Shown piece after piece: positions 33,115 to 44,738 of a stretch of 64,000 bases of DNA (positions are counted from its first letter, which is position 1; each line of letters starts with the position of its first letter). The notes below the pieces were generated by a model that did no database searches, was not told where the DNA came from, and saw nothing but the letters and a program-made list of their open reading frames with translations. The DNA comes from Orobanche coerulescens. Its lineage: Eukaryota; Streptophyta; Magnoliopsida; Lamiales; Orobanchaceae. The stretch is from contig CM065818.1 of the NCBI GenBank assembly GCA_033398695.1, positions 35,984,001-36,048,000 on the forward strand, read 5' to 3'. The position numbers were made by a program, and so were the translations under genes.

Positions 33115-36100
33115 TGTAACACCCCCAATCCGCTCAGGGATATTACACGCCGTAGAACCTTTCCTCAAGGATCTACCAGGCTGGTAACGACATATAACAA
33201 CTCAACCATGCCTTTAAGGCTAAAATGACTCAGTAGACCGATTTGGTCTTTCAACAAATACATACAACTCAAATACAACTCATGCCCACGCAGGGGTCAA
33301 AATACAACCACACCTGCATAACGGAAAATATAGCAATGAAAAATAGAGTACAATCGAACCAATAAAAAAGTACGGTTCCTCATGTGATTAGTATTGATCA
33401 TCTTTCATCATCCTTCGTGCCGACCGTGTTATGCTCCAAAACACGAATGCAAAACAAACATCCACCCCCCGAATACTCGGGGGTTAGCAAAACTCCACTG
33501 TTTTGCTAGTGCAAGAACAAAGTGCAAATACGAGCCATACCATTCACATTCCACGAATAACAATAACCCAGGGATCCTCAAAGATCCCAACGAAACGAAA
33601 AGTACTTCCCGAGGCAAGAGTTTGAGAAAACATTTCAAAATCGAAATATCATAAATCAATGGAAGTAATTTATAAAACGGTTTAGAATGCCATCGAGAGT
33701 TTTAATAGAAAACAACTTAGGATTATCAAATCCTACTTTTCAAAATCCAAAGACAAAATGGGTCACCGCCCCAAAGGTTTACTTTCCGAAAAATGACATT
33801 TACCAATCCGTTGGGATTTTAGCCCCAAATCCGTAAAATGACTTTTACAAAACCATTGGGATTTTAGCCCCAAATCTCATCAACTCACAGTACACAAGAA
33901 CGACCACAAGGTTCGTCTCCCAACATCAAAATCCACAAATAAAGGATTTAACACAAACAACAAAATACTCTAGTGCCATCCTAGCCAAGTAGGCCAAACG
34001 AACAACTTACCTCTTACACACTTAGTCAATGCATGCAAATGAAAACCGTTCAAAATACTCGTTTCCGGAAACGCCAATAATCCAAATCACAGTTGCAAAA
34101 TGCACCACAATTAACCGTCGATCCACGTCTCTGTGGACCCCTACCGAGACCCCGTCGGATCTAACCCGTAGTGGTTAAAAGCAAGCTCGTCGATCCACGT
34201 CTCTTGTGGACCCCTACCGAGACCCCGTCGGATCTAACCCGTAGTGAGCATACACACACACGTTACTCATGCAATACTAACATGCTAAGAATGTAAGTTC
34301 ATTAAGAATACTCACTAGAGATGGCCATTAACTCGACACCATTATCAAACTCTTCAAAAACACCACAACAATGATTAAATACGGAATACACGATCCCATA
34401 ACTTTAAACACAGGAGTATCATCATCAAAGACTTCAACGTTCAAAATAATCAAATCATAATCAATTCCCAAAACACAACGTTCACAAAACACACACGCGT
34501 TTTGAAAGAGAGCCTTTAACGAGGCCAAACCGAAATCTTTTGAAACTTCATTTCAAATAACCAAACAAACACATCAATACGACCACCGATCATCATATCC
34601 ATAAAACGATAAAAGTATGGGAAAGGTACTTGCCTCGAATAACCACAACGCGGAGAATCGGCCGAAGTAGGTTGGCACGAACCGACTACGAACTCGCCGA
34701 CTCCACCGAACGACAATCCACAACAATGAACTACGAACGAAAACAATAACAACGAAAATGAATTCCAAAGTACGACCCAAAGCCGCTGAATTCAAAGAAC
34801 AAATGACGAAAGTTCAAGGATTTTCTCCAAAACGGCCAAGAACACGATTCGTCCCGTCAAAACCCGAAAACGGAATTTCAAGTTGAAATATGGATATACA
34901 ATCCATAGAATATGTTTAACAACATCATTTAACCATAATCGATCCATCGAAAACGGATGAAAAACGAGATCGAGGACAAATCCCCCAAAAAGTCAATTCG
35001 AAGGAAATCAAGAAATATACTTCGATTCGACGAAGAACAATGGATTAAATGATGTTAAACACAAGAATACTACCAAGATTAATCATACCCATCATGAATT
35101 AATCAACAACACGGAACGAATCGGACGAAAATGCAAAACCCCCCAAATTCATGAAATTAGGGTTCTAAGGAAGATTACCTTGATTCGCTGGATCAAAGGA
35201 TGATAACGGATGATTGATTGATGTTATGAACTCAAGAACTTCATGGATTTGTTGTTAAACAACATGGCTTCATCACCCATGAATCGCCAAACATGACGGA
35301 GAAGGAAGGAAGTGAAAAGCGAAATGAAATGTGATCGCCACCACATTTATCTTGGCCGGACTAGCGCGCGCTAGTCGCCGAGCTAGCGTGCGCTTATCGG
35401 CCAAAGCCGCGATCCAAGAGCCTCACCGCCTGCCGACTCGGCCAGTAGGCGCAGCCTTCCGGCCGTGGCGTGCGCTACCCGCCGGCCGAAGCGTACAGCG
35501 TCCGGCGATGGCGTGCGCTACTCGCCGAGCTCGACCGATTCAGAACCCCTGGACTCCACTGCCTGCACTCGCTAGGCGTCGTTAGGCCGAGCACAGGCGC
35601 TACACTGCCGAAGGCTGGCGCAGCTGCTCCGTCCGTAGGCGTGCGCTACTCCGGTTCGCCGCACCGTCCGGCCGGTGCCTGCAATCGTCCGGCGATCCGC
35701 AACCGTCCGGCGATCCATAGCCGTCGGCCATGCGACCACCGAGGCTCGACGATCCGATTTCCGAAAACGTACGGAACGAACACGACGAAAAGTTCGCGGA
35801 CAACATCAACGACCCGAAATGAAAACATAATACCATAATTAATCATACGCGACCAAGAAACGGGTCGAGAAAACAATTACAGATACGGATACCCGTAACT
35901 TTTAAGAAATTACAAAATGGCCCAAAATGCCCGGAAATCACGATACGTGATCGAATAACCAAACCGAAGTTCACAACACGTCTAACAAAGTTAAACGGAC
36001 TTACGGAAACTCAAACAATAGCCAACGAGATTCGCAAGAATCGAACTCAAGCGCGGAAAAGTCGCTAAAAAGCACGGAACTCAACAAAACGACACCGAAA

Positions 36101-36229
36101 CGAACTCGGATGTCAAAAAGTGTAGAATTAATCATTCTCAGAATGACGAAACGGTCATGAGCGAGTCGTCAAAATGGACTTCGGCCGAAAAAAGAAATTT
36201 ACCGAAAATCGAAAATTGCGGATATTACA
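33115..36229 (-). mobile_element. solo LTR (3.1 kb) of an element-B-like family
   Basis: On the minus strand it runs from TGTAATATCCGC to GGGGGTGTTACA, the same terminal signature as LTR B, with the exact TSD CTCCC (33110-33114 and 36230-36234). There is no internal region, so it is a product of LTR-LTR recombination. It holds a duplicated block of about 75 bp (GTCGATCCACGTCTC... at 34122 and 34189). A GC-rich zone (35350-35760) has repeated GCGTGCGCTA words. Frames within it are not protein-like. Confidence 0.88.
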
Positions 36230-36234
36230 CTCCC

Positions 36235-36847
36235 CTCGTTTGGCACTCATGGACCAAATAGCTTGAGGTGACATCGGTTTCAACAAGATCTTCTTTCTCT
36301 TATCTCGCAACTCGTATTCGTTGCTCCTACCCTGATGCAAAACATCCCTATCAAATATCCAAGGGCACCCCAAAAGTACGTGACAAGCATCCATTGGAAT
36401 CACATCACATAATATCTCATCGTGATATGAACCCATTGCCAATCCGACCCGAACTTGCTTTGAAACCCTCACCTTACTTCTGTCATCAAGCCAATGTAAA
36501 GCATTTGGCTTAGGGTGAGTTGTGGTGGTTAGTCCAAGCTTCGTCACCATTTCACTCGAAGCTACGTTGGTGCAACTCCCTCCATCGATAATCAAACTAC
36601 ACCACTTATCTCCAACTTGACACTTTGTATGGAATATTTGGTCCCGTTGTTCTGACTCGCTCGGAACCAACTTGGCCTGTAAAATGCGAAGAACCAAGGC
36701 TGTATCGTAATTCGGAGCATCATAAGCCTCACATTCTTCTCCTTCTTCATCCTCCATGTTGAAATCAAATACGTCCCCCAGTCTTTCTTTTTCATCCTCA
36801 ACCAACAATTCATCTCGGATCGTGACAGCTTCCCTTAGTGTCACCAC
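36235..36847 (-). pseudogene. protease region of element C
   Basis: It continues from gag past a TGA at the junction (about 36849). An acidic linker leads to the retropepsin core with LIIDGGSCTNVAS (about 36565-36600), the DGGS form common in plant gypsy proteases. MDACHVLLGCPWIFDR lies further on (about 36355-36405). It is cut at 36235 by the solo LTR, which separates it from RT. Confidence 0.85.
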
Positions 36848-37727
36848 TCATTTGTTCGGACAAGCATTTTGATAATTCCCGAACCCTTGACATTTGAAAC
36901 ATCTTACTTTCGCCAGACTCATCTCCCTCGGTACGTAGGGTGTCTTAGGAATCGCAACAGGGACCGGAGTCGGTACAGTTGCCTTGGTAGTTGAACTAGA
37001 ACCGCCACTTGGGTTTCCAAATTTGATTGGGAACTCGGGTTTATACAGCTTCATCCTGTTTTGAGATTCTAACTTCACACATAGCCCACATAATGTATCG
37101 AAGTCCTCGTATGGATACAGTTCCACCGAGTTAGCTATGCTTCGGTTCAAGCCACGCAAGAATCGCGACATCTTCTGCTCCTCATTCTCCTCTATTTCTC
37201 CCATTAAGGTCAGATTCTCAAAGTCCTCAATGTATTCACTGACATTCAACTTTCCTTGCATGAGATCTGCAATCTTCCTGTACAAGGACAACTGGTTTGA
37301 TGTTGGTACATATCTTTTACGAAGTTTTCTTTTTAATGAATTCCACGAACGGATCTTTTCTTTCCCCGCACGAGCTCTTCGTGTTTTCACTTCTTCGTAC
37401 CAAAGTGAAGCTCCTTTCCCCAACTTGAGAATTGCATACTTACACCTTTTCTCATCGTCAAGGTCTTTAAACTCGAACATACGATCAATTTTTTTGTTCC
37501 CATTCCAGGTAAACTTCAGGGTCTGTCCCTCCAACGAACTCCGGAAGCTCGTTCACCTTGAACTCTTCGACATGGCGCGAGGGTCGTTCATAGTCACCAC
37601 GCCTAGGTTGCCAACGCTGGTCGTGTTGTTCTGGTACGTCACGCAATACATCGCGAAGTTTTGCCAAGAAATCAGCGTCGTTGAGATCCATAATGCCAAA
37701 GATCAAGAACTTGGTCTCCGATGCCAC
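36848..37727 (-). pseudogene. gag of element C
   Basis: It begins close to the primer-binding site. The N-terminal piece (to about 37485) and the main piece (37534-36848) overlap in different frames, so one shift separates them. Conserved gag blocks are FEFKDLDDEKRCKYAILKL, KGASLWYEEV, LKRKLRKRYVP and EYIEDFENL. The zinc knuckle at about 36858-36900 reads CFKCQGFGNYQNAC, where the essential His is Asn. It ends at an in-frame TGA that in relatives would be a sense codon. Confidence 0.87.
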
Positions 37728-37730
37728 TTA

Positions 37731-38732
37731 TGATACGAATTCTCGCTGGTGATGCGAATTCTGTATCGGTACAGCAGAAAGCTTTTTTGACGAGCAGAAG
37801 CTATCGACAAGGAACTGTCAGGAACTGATAACACCAGTTCGATACAGCAATAACACGGGCTAACGGTACACACTCGCAACAGGAAAGGATGACGGCAACT
37901 CGATACAGCAACAAGACAGGAACTTGGCCAAATGTAAAAGACTTGATACAGGCCACCTCCAAACAACGACACTCGAAACAGCACGTTTCGGTCGGATGCG
38001 AATTGAAAACAGGAAACAAGTTCGAAGGATCGAACAACACTTGATGCGAAATACCGAACAAGTATAAAACTGTATCGAAAACAAGCAGAATATCGAAACA
38101 GGACAGAAAAAGTTGTTTTATCGAATTAGACCTATAATTCGATAAAGTGATTTCTTCTCAAGACCTATTGAGAATCAATCGGATTAATATTCAAAAACGC
38201 GTCGAATAAAAATCAAGGTTTTGATGAAAAGCATTCACCAAGGAAAACACAAAGTGTATTCTTATTTCTTCAACATTCAATAATTTTCCATTACAACTTC
38301 ATCGCCCTATTTATAGGCAAAAGTAGCCTGACAAGAGGTTGACAAGATAATCTTAAACTATTACAAGTTGGGTTTAAAATAATCAAAAGATAATAAAAGG
38401 TTCCTTATGTCACTTGCTGACAAAAGTAAAAGCTGGGCTTTGTCTCCAAGGTGATAGCCGCCTTCCTTAAAGCATGCTGCCGAGAATCCTGCTGCTTTTG
38501 TAATAAAGAAAATTCTGAAAATTCTTTTATTGTTTTGCTACCACTTGGACCTCTTCCCCCCCCCCCCCCAAGATGTAATTTGCCTTTTGTTTAAGTTATT
38601 CTAATTCCGACTATAAAGGTAACTCCGTATCTCGTATCTGTTTTCCTGCCCAAGTACGTTGGAGTATGGTCGAGGTGTTTTACGTCAATTCTTACTTCGT
38701 CTTCTTCGCTTGGAGTAGTCGGTTTCGTATCA
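37731..38732 (-). repeat. 5' LTR of element C
   Basis: 1002 bp, TGATACGAA...TTCGTATCA. The primer-binding site on the minus strand is TGGCATCGGAGA at about 37716-37727, a diverged initiator tRNA-Met type site. Confidence 0.92.
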
Positions 38733-38737
38733 CTTTC

Positions 38738-39044
38738 ACCCTTGCCGATTCACTTCCAGTTACCGCATTCGACTTTTTAACAAAATTACACATTTATTTA
38801 CCAATATGTATTCTTAAATTACCATATAATAACAACATATCGATGGGTATTTTAATTTTTTCCCGCCATCGCCACAAGTTTCACAAAACAGAAAAGTTTG
38901 TAGAAAAAGTAGCAAAAAGTTCTTCACAACATACAAAAAAAAATAGGAAACACAGCACCCACAAATAAATGAATCAAAAATTCAAAACTAAAAACACAAA
39001 TGATCCAAGGCCGTTTAAAGAATGAAGCAAAAAAAGCAAAAACC
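38738..39044. other. spacer 3' of a small ORF
   Basis: AT-rich. No element ends were seen. It may include the 3' UTR of the ORF at 39045-39209. Confidence 0.35.
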
Positions 39045-39209
39045 CTAGCCGTTGATGTTGTCCGCCAATTGTTGTGCTACCTTTAGTGGCAAGAGCACAC
39101 GAGTATTGGATGCACCGTCGCCAGCCACCCAGAAATCACCTTTGCTTCCATGGTCCACAGTTGGAACTCCTCCAAAAGGTCCGTGATCCACTGCCTTGGG
39201 TAATCTCAT
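39045..39209 (-). CDS. small unrecognised ORF (54 aa)
   Basis: ATG at 39209, TAG at 39047. The peptide begins MRLPKAVDHGPFGGVPTVDH and continues with a GDFWVAGDGASNTRVLLPLK stretch and an Ala/Gln-rich end. Its composition is balanced and unlike the AT-rich flanks, which suggests real or formerly real coding. A TATA-like site lies about 75 bp upstream, and a 19-codon upstream frame starts near 39269. It could be a small gene, the last exon of a larger one, or a captured fragment. The family is not recognised. Confidence 0.4.
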   Translation of the reverse strand: MRLPKAVDHGPFGGVPTVDHGSKGDFWVAGDGASNTRVLLPLKVAQQLADNING

Positions 39210-39281
39210 TCAAGATCTGAATAATGAAACCTTCTTTCCAGACACCTCCTTCGAGTTTCCATTCACCATATCTATCCTCCT

Positions 39282-39291
39282 CTTTTTATAG
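39282..39291 (-). promoter_or_regulatory. TATA-like box upstream of the small ORF
   Basis: CTATAAAAAG on the minus strand, a good match to a plant TATA box, 73 bp from the ATG of the 54-aa ORF. Confidence 0.4.
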
Positions 39292-39299
39292 TGCAGGTT

Positions 39300-40461
39300 T
39301 TTCAAAGTGTGTTTTGATAGATGAATTTTATTTGAGGGAGAAGAAGAAGCAAATAAAGAGAAAAGAGGGAGAAGGTGAAATGAGAGAGAGAAAAAAAGTA
39401 AGTAAACAAAGAGTGTTGTTCGGACTTTTTTTTTTTCACACACGCACACGAGGGGGATCATCCCCTGTCCTGAGTACCCCCTAAAGAGGCTCGAGCTCAC
39501 TCCCGATCTAGAGATAAGTTTGCCAGCATGATCTGATCGCCTCATTGTCACCCACTTGGGTTACAGGCCCGCACTTACTGGGCCCGGACAGGGTTAATGG
39601 TTTCATCTCCGGTCATTATGAGAGACCTGAGAAAGAAAGAGAAAGGAGATGAATGAGGATAGAGAAAAGATACTTAAGAGGAGATGTTTTTTTTTTTTTT
39701 TTATATTTGATAAAAAATGTGTTTTGCGGTAAAAAGTTGAGGGGATTATATTTTATGGAGGTCAACTCCTTTACTTTGTACTAGTGGATCATTTTCTCTA
39801 TAAAATTAGCAGAGAAATTGACATGGTGTAGATATTTTGGACAGTTTAATCAGAGAAATATGTTAGAGGTCAAAGGAAGCCTGGCATCTAGTCTGAGAAT
39901 AAACGGAAGAATGTTAGGGGTTCAAATTTTCCTCCGTCTTGCTTCCCGGTATATGAGCTGATAAATGACTTGGTAAAACCTCAAATTGAATTGCATTTGT
40001 ATGGGTTCGATTAAGAGGTAGTAAATGTGTTTCGCGCTGGTTCAGTGGGATTTATGGTTCAAAGTCAACTATTCAATTGAGATTTTTCTAATTTTGTTGT
40101 TCATAACAATTTCTAGTTTCTTGACATATTAATCACTATAGAATTGCTAAAGATTTACTAATTTTACGCCAACAATTAAGTAGAATCAAAATCTCATATA
40201 ATCTAAATAATTTTTCTTCCATTGAAAGGGGTACTGCTAAACATACTAAAAAGTCCACCTGATACAAAAAGTCATTCGTGCGATATAAATGTCATTTGAC
40301 GTGACATGCAAAATTGAAGAAACATGCATCAAAATATTTCTTATTTTCCGGGTTCTTTTTTTCTTTTGATTTTCTATCTCCTCTTTCATGGGATATAAAG
40401 TCAAACTAACATCCATTCGTACCCTTCTCCGCTTGACTTTCAGATTAGTAATAGTCGTTAG
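39300..40461. other. unassigned region
   Basis: 39340-39410 is GA-rich. 39440-39600 has GC-richer sequence with GGGGGATCATCCCCTGTCC and GGCCCGGACAGGG words that could be a decayed small element. 39690-39705 is poly(T). No gene was recognised. Confidence 0.35.
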
Positions 40462-41035
40462 CAGACTTGGTAATTTGTTCGTGTCGTGTATTTTCGTGTC
40501 GTATACTTTCGTGTTTCGTGTACCAAAAGTCCAAACCTATACACGACACTAAATAAATTCGTGTCATATCGTGTCGTGTACCGCGCAAATTCGTATCGTT
40601 TCATGTCGTGTTTTTGTGTCAGACACATAATATAAAATAAATATTAAAATATTATAAAACATAATAATTTTAATATTATAATATTATTTTTATAGGTTTT
40701 AGTAGACGAAATGAAACGAATGACAATGAAAATATAAATGTTTACACGAAATTGATGAAAGTTCACATTATATTTTCATATTTTAAAGTTTAGTATAAAC
40801 AAAATTCATAAAATATATATTTTTATTAAATTAAATATAAAATATTGTATTTATTTATTTATTTCGTGTACCTCGTGTCGTGTCGTGTACCCAAAGGGTA
40901 AACACAAAACCGACACTAAATCTCGGCCGTATACTTTCGTATCCGTGTATTTTCGTGTCGTGTACTCAAAATGCAAACCCAAATACTAAATTTTCATGTC
41001 GTATTTTCGTGGCGTGTGGTAAATTGTCGGGTCTA
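40462..41035. mobile_element. hAT-like MITE (TCGTGTCGTGTA-rich)
   Basis: The left end is CAGACTTGGTAATTTG. The right end in reverse is TAGACCCGACAATTTA. Flanking octamers GTCGTTAG (40454-40461) and GTCGGTAG (41036-41043) agree at 7 of 8. Both ends are filled with TTTCGTGTCGTGTA-type words in both orientations around an AT-rich centre. Size 574 bp, no coding. Confidence 0.75.
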
Positions 41036-41043
41036 GTCGGTAG

Positions 41044-41268
41044 TCGGGGACGCGAATACGTACACGCAACCTAACTAAAGTCATATTTTTATATATTTTA
41101 CTGCCTTAGAAAGACATAAAAAATTGCCCCGTCCGTTCCACATTTGTCTTTGCATTCGTTCCAAAAAAATATATCCATTTTATTTTTAAAATTTTTTTAT
41201 TATATTTTTACTTTACTTTTTCAACATATTTATAATAACACCAAGTATGCCCATCACATTTTATCCTT
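41044..41268. other. unassigned AT-rich spacer
   Basis: Nothing recognised between the MITE and the OTU repeats. Confidence 0.4.
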
Positions 41269-41449
41269 GTGAGTTTATAGCGGTGGCTGTATTCTTGGGA
41301 TTAAGTCAACATCATTATTTTTAAATTCAGATGAAATTATTAAACGAGTTAGTTATGCACTATAGCGTATACGAAGACATATTCGGAGCTGCTGATATAG
41401 CACGACTACAATACACGTTGAGTCTCCAAGTACATGTTGACCGGTTTAC
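41269..41449 (+). pseudogene. truncated duplicate of the OTU-domain pseudogene
   Basis: Closely parallels 41729-41942: it starts at the segment for FRAVATFLGLSQH, runs through the MKLLNE segment and KDIFGA, then jumps from the CTCCAAG site directly to GACCGGTTTACTA, skipping about 40 bases present in the longer copy. It is too short and stop-ridden to code. Confidence 0.75.
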
Positions 41450-41482
41450 TAGTAAAAAGGGTTGGTATATTTAGCCAACCCC
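41448..41482. repeat. hairpin repeat, copy 1
   Basis: ACTAGTAAAAAG followed by GGGTTGG-loop-CCAACCC, a 7-bp stem with a loop of about 9 nt. A second copy lies at 42554-42587. Confidence 0.7.
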
Positions 41483-41544
41483 TTATTTAATTTTATTTAT
41501 TTATTATTAATGATTAGAAAAAGCGGGCATCTAACGTTCTGGAC

Positions 41545-42194
41545 TTGAACAAGGAACCAGTGATAGACTTGAATGAGGTCCCAGATGAGTTCGAGAGTTC
41601 ATACGTGATAGACCAGAACGAGGTCCCAGATAAGTTCGAGAGTTTGTATAAAAATATTCTAGAAAAAATTCCAAAAAAATTTCGTCCTTACATCACGCAG
41701 ATAAATGATGTAGAGGGAGATGGAAATTGTGGGTTTAGAGCGGTGGCTACGTTCTTGGGATTAAGTCAACATCAATATTTTCAAATTCGGATGAAATTAT
41801 TAAACGAGTCAGTTATGCACTATAACGTATACAAAGACATATTCGGAGCTGTTGTCATATAGCACGACTGCAGTACACATTGAGTCTCCAAGAACCCGAT
41901 TCTGTGCCGCCTGATAAATAGATGATTATGCTAATGACTGGTTTACTAATTGCTTCACGGTTTGATATTACTGTTATTTTTTTAAGCGAGTCATCCAGTA
42001 CGCTGTGCTTACCACTTTGGTCTAGTCCGCCACGATCACAACAACATAATATAGGTGCGATGGCATTGGTCGGTAACCACTACGTCCAAGTAGAATTACA
42101 AGAAAATTCTCCATTACCTCTTAACCATCCGCAATGGTTTCATACAATGACCCGCATGGGCCTTCCCGTATATAAGTCGGCAAAATTTGTATAA
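41545..42194 (+). pseudogene. OTU-like cysteine protease pseudogene
   Basis: The open frame starts without an ATG (a TTG at 41545, TAG shortly upstream). It opens with two copies of a 15-residue NEVPDxFES-type repeat, then PKKFRPYITQINDVEGDGNC, where DGNC carries the catalytic Asp and Cys of OTU proteases. A one-base insertion near 41858 shifts the frame. A stop at about 41920 replaces the usual Trp. The C-terminal part (41922-42194) has LLIASRFDITVIFL and VGNHYVQVEL with the catalytic His. OTU domains of this type often travel with Mutator-like transposons in plants. No transposase is seen here. Confidence 0.78.
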
Positions 42195-42553
42195 TGAACT
42201 TTTGCACTCCATGTTGTGAAAGAATTAATTTTTTTCTTGTATTATCATAATTGTACTTCTCTACCTTTTTGTAATATCTTACGTAATGTATTTAATAAAC
42301 ATGATGTATAATATTTATCTATTTAAATAATATATTTTTATATAATTTTTTGGTATTATCATAATTGTATTTATCTATTTTTAATATAATATATATTTAT
42401 ATTATGAATCATCATATACATTATGTCTATTTAAATATTGTATTTCTTTATTTTATATAAATTTAGTATATTTATGAGTAAGTAAATTAAATTTAAAAAA
42501 AAGTAAAAAAAAAAAAGGCTGCCAGTAAAAAAAAATGACGTAAAGTTAGTGTA
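42195..42553. other. AT-rich 3' flank of the OTU pseudogene
   Basis: Strongly AT-rich with TATTTAAATAAT words. No coding. Confidence 0.4.
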
Positions 42554-42587
42554 ACTAGTAAAAAGATTGGTATATTTAGCCAACCCC
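42554..42587. repeat. hairpin repeat, copy 2
   Basis: Near-identical to 41448-41482 in the same orientation (one base shorter, stem weakened by AGATTGG for GGGTTGG). The two copies bracket the longer OTU copy. Confidence 0.7.
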
Positions 42588-43624
42588 ATTGAAAGTTATG
42601 CAAAGTCGTCTATCAATTAAAATAAAAAATAATAATAAGTAAAAACAGACCTTCAAATTTCCTATTCAACCCAAACGATTTCCACCATTTTTTTTATCAT
42701 GAACCACACCTTTTTTTTTTTTTTTAATCATGAAACACACCTCATATCAAATTTTAAAAAAGATCTCAATAAACCAAACTAGTGCAAGCAATAAATTCAA
42801 AACCAAAAAATAGATGCATCAAAATTGAAACTAATTTCACAAATTCAATCCTAACACCCTGATGTTTCAACTTCAAATGACTAAATTCACAAACATTAAT
42901 CAGTAATAGTCCAGAGATGATTTCAAAACTATACATATTACATTAAATAGAAGTTTACTGATGAAGGAGGCGTTGCTGATCGCAAGAAACAAAAGCCTTC
43001 TTTTCTTTCTATCGTCCTCTCTTAAATTTAAAATAAAAATTAAATTTGGTTAATATATAAGATGTGAGAATTTAAGCCCCTAAAACCACACAATTTCTTT
43101 GGGGTGGGGTGGGGAAGGGGGGCAATGGCTTTATAGTCATTGCAATAGGACGATCTTGAATATGTTCTTATTGGAAAGAATCCAGTTATTCATCAGCAAA
43201 ATCTATTACAAAACTGTGTGTATATGAACATGATTATAAGTCTATAAGCGAATATGACGTTCAGTGATAAGTTTGTGTTCGAGGTCAGTTATTTGTTTAT
43301 ATGTTATTAATTTAATGGACATAAAAGGACAAGAAAGTCTGTTTGCTTATATTTGCGAATAATTCATGAATATGTTTATTTAATGTTCCTAAAATATTAT
43401 ATTTATTATTTGTTGAATATTATCTAGTCATATGTTTAACTCATTATGTTCATTATGTTTGCCATTGATATTGTGATAAATTTTTCTTAATTTTTAATAA
43501 ACCATTTGCAGTGAGACATGATATATTGCTCATTTACCCAAGTTTAGTATTATAAGAACAAATATTTTGATTTTCACATAAATTGTATCAGGTGTCTGAT
43601 TGTATCACACGGTTTGACACTTTA
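42588..43624. other. unassigned AT-rich region
   Basis: Contains poly(T) runs near 42688-42725 and a GGGGTGGGGTGGGG patch near 43100. No gene or element boundary was seen. Confidence 0.4.
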
Positions 43625-43680
43625 TTTTTTAGTATAAAAAGAGTTCTTCTCAATATAAAAAATATTTTTATACTAAAAAA
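43625..43680. repeat. perfect 16-bp inverted repeat
   Basis: TTTTTTAGTATAAAAA at 43625-43640 and its exact complement at 43665-43680, with a 24-nt loop. It could be the core of a small AT-rich MITE. Confidence 0.7.
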
Positions 43681-43768
43681 TATCGTTCTGATACTGTTAA
43701 CTATTGGACCGTCTGGCGGTCAATGTTTCTTTGAATTTTGGTGCTTTAGTTTTGTCCAAATATTTCAT

Positions 43769-44738
43769 ACACAACTACGTGACTTTAACTAAACCTGTCT
43801 ATGTATCGTTCATACAGATTGATACAGGGACCACTGCTTTGGCCGTTCACACAAATTGGCTTCAGCTCTTTCGACTTGCTTCTTCTCACACAGATCGAAG
43901 CTTCGTCTTCAATGCTATTCTTCACACACAGGTCAGAATACGCAATGACTTAGTCTACATAGGGCTAAGGTGGATCTCAACGGTAAAGATGGTAGAATGA
44001 TTCCAAACAACAGCTATATGCTTTGATAAGCGTTTGTTGTATGCTATGCTGTTTGCGTTGAGGACTTAGTATATTTCTTCGTTTAGATACTGCTGTATAC
44101 TCAGGAAATACACTTCTCTTTCTTTTCAAGATTGTCAGAGATATCCGTCAGATGTATGCACGAGAGTAAGTTCGTAAGTCAGTGAGCAATGTCCTCTTGC
44201 TTGGGGCTATTTATAACCTTGGAAATAGATCCGTTATAAATATAGTCACTGGCCGGTTGGTGAGATTTAGACTCCCTGATTGGTGCCTGCAGAATGTTTG
44301 AATCAAAGACAGCTTGCATTTAATACTTCAGATATTCTTTTTGACTTTGCATTAAATGCTCTTCAGCGCGTTCAGACTGTTCTCTTTCGGCCACATTAAA
44401 TGCTGTCCTACCAGCAATAAATGCTACTTTAACCGTTAATACTTCATGAATAAACAAATTTTATTGCACAACGATTTAAATCTATTCTTCAGTCTTGTTG
44501 GATGTGTTTTACTTTTCCTAAGTAAAACACCTACAGCCAGACTACTGTATCCAACGTACTTAACTTATGCTGTATGAAGATGTAGGGTTTGTAGGATTGG
44601 ACTCTATAGAAGTTCTCTTACAGTATGGATGGGTTGTATGGAGTTCTCTAACAGCTTCCGTACTTAGCGAAATTCTAACTCTAAAGACTTCTATGCTGTA
44701 CGATGGCGATTATCAAAAAATGAATATTTATCCTAACA
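43769..44738 (-). repeat. 3' LTR of element D (truncated)
   Basis: About 970 bp matching 50064-51025. The inner end on the minus strand begins TGTTAGGATAAATATTC. The outer roughly 300 bp seen in the other LTR are missing, so no TSD can be read. Confidence 0.85.

Larger units (their letters stand above)
29374..38732 (-). mobile_element. Ty3/gypsy retrotransposon C, interrupted by a solo LTR
   Basis: Minus-strand element with LTRs of 977 and 1002 bp that begin and end with the inverted nonamer TGATACGAA/TTCGTATCA. The exact TSD CTTTC is at 29369-29373 and 38733-38737. Gag, protease, RT, RNase H and integrase run from right to left. A 3.1-kb solo LTR lies between protease and RT. The two LTRs look very alike apart from a short extra segment near 38349-38370 and a C run, suggesting a fairly recent insertion. 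Confidence 0.93.

Noticed and set aside
34328..35876. ORFs of 66-122 codons in the 34-36 kb region
   Set aside because: They lie inside a solo LTR, overlap in several frames and have no domain. The GC-rich part is repeat-driven.
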